64,000 nt of DNA. Source: Salvator merianae (Eukaryota; Chordata; Lepidosauria; Squamata; Teiidae). A program made the position numbers and the translations under genes. Shown piece by piece: positions 43,801 to 55,800 of the stretch; the stretch's first letter is position 1; every line of letters starts with the position of its first letter. The DNA lies in NCBI GenBank assembly GCA_003586115.2, contig QVOM02000116.1, forward strand, positions 45,919,692-45,983,691. The letters run 5' to 3'. The notes beneath the pieces were generated by a model. The model saw nothing but the letters and a program-made list of their open reading frames with translations. It made no database searches and was not told the DNA's origin.

Positions 43801-46800
43801 CATAATCACCTGGAATTCCCCTTAAAACGTTTGCTGGATACTAGAATGCTAAAGAGCAGAGAATTGCATTTACCTTTTTTACTGCCATGTCATGCATTAC
43901 TGTCTCATATTTTCTTTGTAATTGATGAAAATTCCAAGATCTTTCACATATACATTTCCCAGCTGTGCAGTCCCCATCCTCGTTGTATTCAGTTGGTTCT
44001 GTTGTTGTAAGGGTAGCATTTTGCCTTTGTTTCTGTTCAGTTCTGTTCTGCTGTTCTAATGGATCAAGGTCATCTTCTTGCTATCCCTCCAAGTTTTCTG
44101 TCATCTGCAAATGTGCTAAGAATGCCATCTGCTTCATTGTCCACGTCACATGTGTCGAACAGTGCCATGTGTGTGGGATTTAACCTTGCAATACCCCCCT
44201 GAGATGCTTCCCTCCAATTTGATGAGAAACCGTGGATAAACTGTCCTTGAATATGACTTTCTAACCAGCTCTGAGCCTACCTAATTCTAGTGCCATCCTG
44301 ATTCTACTTAATTAGGTTGCTGAGTAGAATATTATGGAGCATTGTTGTTGAATTCCTTGCTAAGGTTGAACCAGTTTTTCACAATCAATGATGTAAGTTA
44401 TCCAATTTAAAATAAGAGAGGCAAGGTTCAACTGAGATGTCTTATTTCTGACATTCATTTATTCATTTATGGTGTCTATATACTGCCTATTCTCAAAGCT
44501 GAGAGGCACTGACTAGGACAAAGTCATCAAGAGAGCTTCATGGGCAAGTGGGATTTAAATTCAGGGACTTCAATCTCTGTTTTTGTGATGCTTAGTGATT
44601 AGATACTTTATTACCTGCTCTATAAACCTCAGCAATCAGTGTATTTTCCTGGATCCTTCTTGTTGTCCCTATCTTTAAAAGGGGCAAAATTTGCTGCCCT
44701 TCAGTCATCTGGAATTTCACCAGTTCGCCAGGATTTATAGAAGATAATAGTAGCTCTGCAACATGTCTGCCCCGGGAGACTTGAACTCATTAGAGGTATA
44801 GAGCGATTCACTTAACGTTGCTCTGTCAGTCTGAAATTGCAGTCGTGGCCAGAAGTCTGTCTAATGGCACCTGTGATTTCTGTTTGGAGAAGGCTAAGCT
44901 AAAACTGCCATTGAATAGTTCAAAGCGTTTTCTTTGTTACTTGTTAAAACTTGCCATCTTCACTGAGCATCTGGATGAACGCTTGATTTGTACGCCTTTC
45001 CCTTTGCCAGTTTTGAAAATGCTCTGTTCATTGTTCTAGACATTTCCCACCTACCTCAGGCGTGCCTGCAGTTTGCCTTCCTGGCACTTTCCCTATATTT
45101 CTTCCCAATACACTCCCCTGGTGACCTTACCCACCTTCCTCATCCTATATGTTCCTCTTGATTTACAGGCCATCTCTTGAGTTTTTTGTTGAGCCACACT
45201 GAACTGTTTGTTGTCTTATTGTTTTTCTCTTCCTTGCAACTATTAGCAACTGTGCCTAAAGAACAACGATCCATTACTATTCATGAAGCTTAAGACTCAA
45301 TGGTTTAGTATATTTATGACCCAGAAATGACCATCAGACTCTCATATTTGTAGGTTGGAAACTGGAAAAAAGCTTTTCGGTGGACAGGCTAGGCAAGAAG
45401 ATGGCAGAAAATGCTCTTTTTTTCTAACTCCCTCACTGTTTGTGAGTTTCAATATCTTTGCCATTTTGGCACACCTGAACTTTTGCAAATAACAAAGGAC
45501 AACTATACTTCCTTTTTAAGAATCTCCCAATCTTCTTCAGATCCTTTTTCTATTAGTTTTCCTGCCATGGAATGTTGCTTATAATTGCTGTTATAAAAAC
45601 TAGTTTCCTGAAATCCAGAGTATATATTAGGCTCTTTCTTAAGCTGTAGTAGGTACCTGTTGCACCTTGTTATGAAGCTTCATGGTGATTATTCAAAGTC
45701 CTGCTGTGTCCAGTGAGACTTATTCTCAAGCAAAATTGTGCAGCATTGCATATGCAATTTGTACTTGGTTACAGAATTTAAGAGAATAACGTGGATAATA
45801 GTGATGCTATCTGCTTTTCTTTACAGGGGAGAAGATTCCTGAGTTTTCTTTTCACATGGAATGTACATTTCATTAAAATGATACATGGGACTATTAAAAA
45901 TCAATTGCAGTGCTTTCCTAGGTATGTTTGATCAAAGTTGATTAGCACGCTGTATGCACTGCTGTTACCAGTTTGGCTCAGATTTATGATAATATGTGAC
46001 CTTGTTACCAGTTTGACTCGGGTTTATGATCAAGTTTGAGCCCCAGGAAGGTTTATAGGTAATCTGTTGAGGCCAACAAATGACCATATTTCTCAAGATT
46101 ATTCGGTTTCTATATGAATAAGCCGCCTCGTTTTCCGTTGCCTGTCCTAACTAAAATATTTCAGCCATCTAATATGAGTAAGATAGAAATATCTGCTTTT
46201 TGACAAGCAAAATGAGGTGTTAGTAATAGGAACTCTGCTGGCTGTAAAAATATGGGGAAATTTATGTAATGTGTGTTAGTTGCCCATTAACTTCAAGGCA
46301 GCTGAATCCAGATGCTGAGGTTCATAGTTTTTCTGAAATTGCTAAAATTGTAGATTTTTTTCCCCTGTGGAATAAACTGCCTGAATGCATCTTAAAAGTA
46401 TGCTAGTATCTTGAGTTACGCAGGGGCTTCGTTCTGGGAACCCCCTGTGTACATCACTTCTGTGTGAATCACACCATTGCCTTTAACTTAAAACCAGGGA
46501 CTGGGGGAACCTCACATTGCTCCGGCCACAGCAGTGGTGGAAGCCCCCATGATTTCCGCAGATTGCCCTCCTGTGCCTCACTTTTGCCTCAGGGTGTCTG
46601 GGTTCAGCAGTGGGCCATTCTAGCTGGGTGAGGGGACTTTTCTTTCCTCCTTTTAGGTTTCTCTGATGTGCCTGCACTGCCCAAAGCTGTGTAGACCCAA
46701 ACTGGCTCACTCACCTCAGCATGGCAGCCCCAGGCAGGTGGAGAGAGCCCCCCCCCCGGGGGGGGATGCTCCAAGAGGTGCCATTGACCAGGTGCAGGAA

Positions 46801-49800
46801 ATCCTCTTCCTCATGTTATGCTCCCACTGCTGCCGTTTCTGCTGCTTCACTAACAAGAGGGATCGTGTTCCGCCAGGATCCTAGTGCCGACTGCTGCTTC
46901 ATTGACTTACAAGAGCTAGTGCAATGATGAGAGTTTTCCAGGAGCGTGATTTATGGATTTAGGGCCCAGGTAGAGTCAATCCCTCTTGTGAGTCAGTGCA
47001 GCAGATGGCACTAGGTCCTGCACACAGCACAGTCTCTCTTGTTAGCACAGTAGCAGCAGACTGTAAATCAAGGCGGGAGGGTCACAATCCATTGTCTGTG
47101 CTATAGCAAAACTGTGTAAATCAAAGCCATGTAAATTATGGCACTTCTGTACAGCAGTGTCTATAATCATCTCAGTAAGTCTGTCTTCCAGGTTTTAATT
47201 GTCTTAATTTACTCACACAGGTCCCTAATGACTCACATTGCTGAAGTTTATTTCAGAGCTTGGAAGAAAGCTTCAGGGGAAATACAAGAGGTATATTGTT
47301 TCAAAGTTGCTCCCCCCCCCCATGCCTTTTTGAAGTTATGGTCTCATTTTTGCAGCTGTGTAGGTAGTCTTGTACTTTGTGGACGACACAAGTAACTAGG
47401 GGGACGCAACCAGATTCTGTACATAACGCGGTATATACAGAACTGAATAAGTTAAAGGGAAAGTGGTTGTAGCTCAGGGGCTAAACAGCTACTTCTTGTG
47501 CAAAAAGATACCAGATTCTGTCTCCAGCATCTCCTGTTGAACCATTTCCACATTGTTCCCCAAAAAGCTGTATTATGGGTCCATGAGATCCAAGTTCAAG
47601 CCAAGCGGATCTTTTCCTTAGATATTGAGGTAGGCTAGCTTTACTAAAAAGATTGCACAAATGTTAGTTTGATGTAACAGCACCCTAGGAAAGTTGGTAC
47701 ATCATAGTAAGCCACGCACTGTGGGTCCTGTGCGTAAGTGAACTGTAGAGGCTTTGCTACTATCTGCCAAGTTGTAGGGACAACGGTCCATTATCATGGC
47801 ATAAAGTTACATTCAAACCTGTTGTATTAGTTTTGCTCCAGGTAAACAAAAGCCAAGGCTTGTTCTTGACTTACTGAATGTGTGTTGAAGGGATATAAAT
47901 AGCAGGGAAAAGATGAACTGCCCGGAACTGCTATTGTAGTTTACCATGCTGTGTAAACTGGGCCACTTCCACTGATCTGGTAGGATGTGGATGTTTTATG
48001 TAAGCAGTCAAATGGCCTTTCTGTGGGAATCAGACTTGAGTAGGATTGGCAGGGAACTTGTCTTCATGAGATCCCTATGAAAAAAGCAAGTGGCTTAAAC
48101 TCAATTGTGTTATATCCGGTCCCAGACAGAGTAAATTTGCATTGTGTTATCTCTGCAGGTGACAGGATAGTTCCTCCTCTAGCAGCCAGTTTAAAACATA
48201 TAGCCTGTCATTCTCCTATAGAACTCAAGCTGGATAGCGGTATTAATTATACTGTGTAATAGCACTCCAAGATAATCAGACGATAAGAAATGGAAGCAGA
48301 ATTGAAACAATTTGAACAAACAGTTTCTAACTGTTTTAAAACAATTGGTGTAAGAATGTAACATCCACTCTGGGCAGGGCCAAACCTTTCCTTAAAACAG
48401 AACAGTGATATCTAATGAAGAGGGGATTTTTCAGTGATGTATGCTCTCCCTGTGGATTTCAGAATGCAACAGACTGCTAGCTAGAGTAGCAGGAAAAGGT
48501 TTGGACAGCCTGGGTGTTTTTGCAGTTTCTACCTTAGAATAGGATAATTATGGGATAATTACCCCCATTCTAAGGTGAAACGGACCATGTGGCACAACAC
48601 TGTCCGCACTGCATGTCTGCAAACCTTACCTGAAGCCGGTTATTGGAATTTGCGGTGCAAATGCCTGTTTTGTGCCCGATGATCACCACGGCAGCAGCCG
48701 TGGACACCACAATAATAAAGACCTTTGGATATAGGATAGGATAAGCATGCAAATTAATTAAGTGATAGGGTTTTCTGTAATTACCTTAGTTTTTCTGTTT
48801 TTCTATTTTGACTATACTTGAAATATCTTTAATAAAATTATATTAAAAGAAAAAAAAATGGTCCTCCAGAAAACTTGTTCCTGAACTGCCAAAGTAATTG
48901 CTGATACTTGGAGTTAGGCCCCTAAACAAACCAAAAGTCAAGGGCAGTTGTTTCAGTAATGCAGTTGCTTACTCCCTGTTTTATATTGCCTAGAAGCAGT
49001 AGGAGGGCCACTGTGCGAGACAGGATGCTGGACTAGATGGGCTGTGGACTGATCCAGCAAGGCTCCTCTTATGTCCTTATGTTTTTATATGTTAACTGGA
49101 ATTCATGTTCATATTTCAGGTGATTGAAAATAGCTGTATTCAAGATTTCATGCATCACGCGATTCACCTTCCCAGGGGCTCTCCACTTCACCCTAAAGTG
49201 CGAGAGGTGCGTTGACTCCAATTGAAACAAAGAGCCTGCAGGCGTTCTACCCTTTCCAATATTGACTTGTCCTAATACTAGATCAGAATTTTTTAAAGAA
49301 GTGCTTCTCTTGACGAAGAATCACTTTAAAATATTAGTCTTTGTATTAAAGATCAGCATAGAACTGATTCAATTCAAGAACAGCTGTTTAAAGTATGCTA
49401 AGCCTCAGTGAAATTTCTAACTTTTCTCTAATAGAACATAACTGCTCAAATTGCTTGTAAGAACTTTTTATGTCTTCAGCAAATTTTTCTCCTTGTAGCA
49501 TGTGAGAACCAGGATTGTTTCTCAAGAAAGTCCAAATTACTGGTAGATAAATATAAACAGTTGCTTGCATCTCTACCAACAGTTATGGTTTGAATTAGTT
49601 GTTTTATTAGGTTTTAGCAATTATGGGAAGCTGGTTGTTATTGCTTTTTTACTTCTTATCTGTTTGTGACTTTAGGACAGAGGATGACTCATAAATTTAG
49701 TTAATAAATGAAATAACTGACATGTCTGTAAGCAAAAAGAAAAGAGTCTTTAATTTATGCTGCGTGTTGAAATGTCACATATATTTATCTCTCATTATCC

Positions 49801-52800
49801 AATCATTGGAATCCTTATTTTGCAAAAGCTAATCACTGCATAAAAACAGCTGCAAATAGAATGTGAAAATGAAATGACCTATTGTCTTATTTGCATTTGC
49901 CTTGTCAGTTGCTGAGCTATTTCCACAAGCAAAATAAATGTCGCCAGGGAGTTGAAGAGGTTCTTCACAGACTTTATCAACCTATTCTCTGGAGAGCATT
50001 AAAGGTACTTTTGTTAAAATATGAATTACTTAGATGTACATCTAAATTAGCTCAGAAACTAATGTTTATTTTATTAGGAATTTTTCTGAAAGCAGTGCTC
50101 TGTGGGAATGTCATTTTCATTTCTATAGATTCGTGACTGCTAACGGAAGAAGCTGTCTCTCATCACTGATACATTTTTATTAATGTTGTACATGAAACTT
50201 GCAACTGTGTATAGCCACCCCACATTTAACATCCTGCGTTGGGTCTTGCAAACAGCAGTGTAGTGCAAATCCATATTAGCCAAGTAGCTGCCATCTATGG
50301 AAAACTGGAATGCTAGACTGGATTTCTGCATTTCCTTTATTGGTGTATGTCAGTGGACCACATAAGGAACACCCAGTCTGTCAATGCAAGTCAATCGTAC
50401 TGTTGTGTGTCACCAAAACTGGGATATAATTGCCCAAATTGATAGCATTTGTCTTTCTTGAGGATTCCCAGTTTGGCGTATCCATCGGCCATATATGCCC
50501 ATTGCTCTGTTTTGTGAAATGCTGCTTTTGTCAGACTGAGAATATGTAACCATTGCTTAGCTAAGGATAATGGATGTTGCGGTCCAAAAAGGGAACTTGT
50601 CCAAATTCTGGTGAAAACATTTTCAAGCACTGGTTGTCTGTGGATGTGCCTAAGTTGGCACAGAGTGTTTGTTTCATTGCTCTGTTAGGGTCACTTGTCT
50701 TTTTGAGATGATATGTCCATAGTGACTATTTATCTGCAGCTGCTGACTTCACGTAAGAATTTAATTAAAGCACGTTATGAGGTCTCTGTTGTCTTGGCTG
50801 CAAACTGCTGACCCTACATAATTTCATTGTAACTTTTAATACTTTGAAGCACCCTTGGAAATGCTAGTAGATTGCCTAGAGTTCTCAGTTTATGAGTGAA
50901 GAGTTTCTCAGGCAATGAGTGGAGAACTACGGTCCAGTGGCATATTATATATTTTGTATGCAGAATGTACTGTATTGGTCTAAAGCAGCTATAAGTTAAA
51001 AATCAGGGAAATTACTGCAGGGGATCCTGTTGCTTAAGATATCTTAGGGCTCAGTGATATTGAGACAAGATTTCTCTGGGTTGGCTGCCTCCTCTTATTT
51101 ATTTATTTATTTATTCCATTTATTTATATGCCACCCTTAAGCCAGAAGACTCTCAGGGAGATTTATGGTATATAACGTCAGACAAGTCCCTGCCCTCAGG
51201 CTTACAATCATCAACAGATCGTCGCTTTAAGCACGGGTGTTTGCATGTCGCTGGAAGGGGAGGTCACTGGCTGTGAAAACACAGCCCCTGAATTTTGCAG
51301 TGAAGACCCTCTCAGTCAGGCAAGTTTTAAATTGGCTTGCTTGGATTTTAATGGTTTATTCCAATACTTTGTTTGAAAGCAATGTAAGTTGTATGGAATG
51401 CTCTGTGGGCACTGTTCAAGGTCAGGGTATTAATGCCCTTAAATACCTGGCCTGAAAGTCAGGAAGACTGGCTGCTATTCCAGTGGCTTGTGGGTACTCT
51501 TATTTTTTTTCTTTTCTGTGTACTAGGTGCAGCTTTTATAAGAAAAATATTGGAAGAATGAGTCACTGACAGGTGCAAAATAAATTGTTTTAAGCAGATA
51601 GAACACGGCTGTGTTCTACTTTTCTTTCATAAAAATGGCTCCCTAGAGAAAGAATTCATCCTATCCTAGTTGGGAAAGTGTGCCGCGTTTGTCTTAAATT
51701 GCCTATTATTGATTCGTTTTCTCCTCCAGTCTTTTTGGGCCGAATGTTGTTGGTGTGCAATGTCGTTTTCAAGCAAAACAAAGGCTAGCCTGTCTGGCGC
51801 TTGTCTGCTACCAGGTTTCCATAGGGGAACCAGTGCCCTGATTTTGTAGACAGTGGGTGTTGCTATGTGCCTAGTGGTTCAGGGGACTGGCCTTTTAAAA
51901 CTCCTTGCTATTGCTGCTTGTTACTATTTCTTAGGAAAATGTTTAGAACAGGGATGGGAAATTACAATATTTCAATTGCTGCTGTATTCCAGCTCCTGTC
52001 AGCCCTAGTTGTTGACGATGGGAACCACTAAGTTGCAGCCAACTCCTGGCTGACTGCATGGGCATCTCCATGTGCACCTCTGTGCAGTTTTCTTGGCAGA
52101 GATACAGACGTGTTTGCCATTGCCTACTTCTGGGGAAAGACTGGAGATTGAACTGGCAACCTTCTGCTTTCCAGGCAGATTGCTTTACCACTGAGCTACA
52201 GACACTTCCATTATGCCTAGTAAGCATGGCCAGTAGACAGATAATAGAGTTGTAGCATTGCAAACCTGGAAAAGCACTGGTTCCCCATCTGTGGTTTGGA
52301 CAATCCTAGGTAATTGCTGGCAGTTCTGAGGGTGTGTTTGCTTTTCAGCCCTATAAGGAGCAGCAGACAGGATCAAAAACTTAATCGAAACCTGACATGC
52401 CACACTTTATAGTTGTTGTCGTCATGCTTCTGTCTTGAAAGACAGTGGAGACAGCCTAGGCAAGATGGTATGGAAACTTCAGAATTTTCCCTCTTGGCCT
52501 TGCTGGTCTGAGTCAAAGGAGTGTAAACGTGATGTCTGGCACTGGTTTGGCTGCAGGAGCTGCCAGAAAGATTCTATGGCCCATCTAACTGCCTTAGGGG
52601 TTCTGCTCCAGGTTCGCCTTTCCCAAGGCACTCACAAGGCAGTGTGGCTATTTTGCCCACACTTGAAAAGACCTAGTGAGCAGCGGCAGCCCGTGCCTTT
52701 AAGGGCGGGTGTTTGCGCGAGTGCCATGGCCGTTCACGGGTCCTCCGGGCCTCCATAGTGACACAGCAGCTGCCGCTGCTAATGAGCTTCCAGAGCAGGG

Positions 52801-55800
52801 ACCGAGCTGAGGATCTTTCCAGTTCTAGCCTTGTGCTCTTAACCGTTGTGCCACTAGAAGGCCTTACATTTTGTGACAATCAAAGGAAAATCAGAGGTTG
52901 CCATTAAGATCCTTTGGTGCACCCCGAGTGCTGCAAGACATTGTGCAGTGTAAACCATATTTCTCAAATCATTCTGTTTTTTGTATTTATCAGGGTTCCT
53001 AATGAGGTCTTCCATGCACTTACAATACTGTGGGTTTTTGATTGTCTATGAACTTACGAGAAGCAATGGCTGTTCTTTTCCTTTATTTTTGCATGGTGAA
53101 AGGTATAATTGGGACCTGTCTCTGAAGCAATCTGTCTTGGTTGATTGGCATCCTGCCTGGATTTCAGAATGGCGAAGTCCTTGTTCATCTCTGAGTAGTG
53201 CTATGTTTCATCATAACCTAACTCAAGGCTATTCTTCTGCCTGGAAATGTCATGTCACTCCGGAATATGACCGAAAATGATCAGAGTTCAGCTTCTGAAG
53301 AGTTGCAGCTTTCATGCCTTTAATAAAAAAAATATATACTTTTCAAAAACCTCTGACTGACATCAAAGCTACAAATGTATTCCTGATTTTTCAGTGTATT
53401 GGAACTGAACTTCAGAGTTCCATGGATTTTCTGTGTTTATATGTCTATCAGGGCTGGTAAAACTATGCTTCCCAAGTATTATGAAACAGATTGAAGATGA
53501 TGGAATACACTACAGGGGAGTTCATGAATTTCCAGGTTGGAGAGACAGACAGGATGCCTCCAAGGGCCATTTTCCAAGAGTTTAGAGCAGGTGAAGGTTT
53601 TGCCTTCATCTTGTGTTTGAGAATACCCAGAAGCAATTGGTGGGCCACTGTGTAACACGGGGTCCTGGACTAGATAGGCTGTGGCGTGATCCAGCAGGGA
53701 TGGTCTTATGTTCTTATGAACTCTTTTTCAATATACTTTGTTGATTTCCATACATATGAGCCGCAAGACACAAGGAAAAAAAATACATACTTTATTGATT
53801 TTTCAAAATACAAATAACATAATACATGAAAGTAAATTACAGTACAATACACAAAATCTGTCCCAATCTTCTCCTCCCTCCCTCCCCCCCCAGGGGAAAA
53901 AGGTGCCCAACTTCTGTTAATATTGTACTTGCAAATAATTCCAAATTAAAAGATGAGCTTGTTTTGCTGCCCTAGTCCCCAGACTAGTTTTGTTTTCTCC
54001 GGTATGTATGAGTCTTTAAGTTCATGGATTTTATCTAAATACATTTGAACTTTTTTTAATGGAGTATGAGAGTTATTATGGTGGAGTGGAATAAAGAACG
54101 GGCTCAGCTTCAAGCTGTTTGTGCACATTTGTTAAGTTTAATGTGTAGATAAATGCACCCTTGAGTGTCTCCTAGCTTAAAAGCAGCTAGGTTATTCATC
54201 TGCAATTAGCACAATCCCTTGCCTGATGGTGTAGGAAGTGGAAGGAAAGTCTAATGTAGAGGCCATTTACTTAAAGGTTTCTCTGGTTTCTCTTGTGATC
54301 ATATAAATCTTTGATACTTGAAGGTTTACAATGGAAGATTCATATATTTATAATCCCATTGAGTGGAGAAAATTAAAGTTTGCTGCCATGCTAGTGTTTT
54401 CTATCAGTTTAGGCTTTTTGAAAATAATATACTCTCAGAACAGTTTTCCAGGCTGCTTGAGAGCTCCTTTTATCAGTAGAGTAGATTTTTGAAACCAGTG
54501 TGAACACATTAGCAGTCTCTGAATGTAGCAATAAACAATGCTATATAGGAATAAGCCCAAGTGAGCACTCTGTAGCCCCTTGCCTGACATAGTAAAAAAG
54601 AGATTGGAAGCTTTCACTTGGCATTACAGCTAATCACAGTGTAGTGTTAAATTCAGCCCTATACAGTGGCTGAAAAGAACTATATGCAGTTAAAAACATG
54701 TCAGCATCGTATCCCATGGTTTGCAGTTGGCTTATCTCAACTGTTGTCCATACCACAATGTTAGAGAATTTGTCCTGTATAAAGGAGGTTCTCGATAATG
54801 TTTCACATGTCAAGGTAAGGTTGGAGATGCTCCTGCCTAAAACTCAGGGAAGCGCTACTAACTGGAATTGAAAGTATTTTGCCACATTGACCAACTCCTT
54901 TTGTTTCTACATTCTGTGGTTTGTCAGGCTTTGGAAATAATGCTGTGCTGTAGTTGCACAGTTCCATCACGTTTTGCAAGAGTTCCATTCTGCCAAAATA
55001 ACAGGGGGAACAAAGAATGGACATTTTCCGTCTCAGTCAGAAAAAAAAAAGGTCATTAGCTGACAATAGTGTGAGATAGAAGCTAATGTACTTTCTGCTG
55101 GTAACCATCTGAGAATTTCCTAGTGCTGGCTCACAAATAAATGTGATTTTGCAGATTTGCACTTAAAGGTAATGAGGAAGCATCACATATGTTCCCTCAC
55201 AAATACTTGAAATGGATGAGCAAGTAATGAGGGTTTGTTGAATTGTGAAAAACTGAGAGCAAAATCTTCTTGTCCCTGTTTTGGCAGGGGAGAAGTTAAC
55301 CACCTTCCCTGTATTCTTGTCACAGTAAATTGGCTGTTGTTGAGAGACCGTTAACAGGTTTAAGGCATTAACTACTCAGCAGCATTTATGGTGCCCATTG
55401 TTTTCTATTGATGAAAACAATTATTAATTTCCAAGCATGTTACTTTCTTTGATTAATAACCAACATTTGCCTCCTTGTGACAGGCCAGAAATTCAGAAGT
55501 CCGGTCAAATGCAGCGTTATTATTTGTTGATGCATTTCCCATTCTTGAACCGTCCTGCAATAAGGAAGATATGGATAATGAAATACAAAGACAATTTGAT
55601 GAACTTTTTGTAAGTCTGTTAATTATTCTTCCTATAAAAAACCCTTTCGTCTGGCTGAATTTTATTTAAGATACCAAAATATATTCAGAAGATCATTTAT
55701 TTTCACCATAATAAACAATCGGATTGGATTGACTTAGAAAGTGAACTTGGAATGCTTATTTTTAAAAATTGAAACCATGAATACCTAAAGAGGTCTCTTT

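Larger units (their letters stand above)
43462..45826 (+). other. NCAPG2 intron 6 (GC-AG type)
   Basis: A 2,365-bp intron with a GC donor and a ttacag acceptor. Most of it is an old antisense CR1 copy. Confidence 0.85.
45922..47220 (+). other. NCAPG2 intron 7
   Basis: It includes a GC-rich dispersed repeat at about 46408-47150 with a C/G palindrome at 46748-46765. Confidence 0.6.
47291..49119 (+). other. NCAPG2 intron 8
   Basis: It holds a SINE head (about 47462-47560) and a CR1 3' end in sense orientation (about 48990-49090). An A-rich LINE-like tail is possible at 48750-48860. Confidence 0.6.
50005..55483 (+). other. NCAPG2 intron 10
   Basis: A long intron with a LINE-like tail (51095-51215), inverted-repeat element arms (51220-51272, 52679-52780), an antisense SINE (52013-52207) and a CR1 3' end (about 53510-53722). 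The block at 50140-50640 may be an old retroelement. 54.2-55.4 kb shows nothing. Confidence 0.65.

Noticed and set aside
50140..50640. Two minus-strand open frames suggestive of a retroelement.
   Set aside because: I could not identify a diagnostic motif, so only a note in the intron entry was kept.
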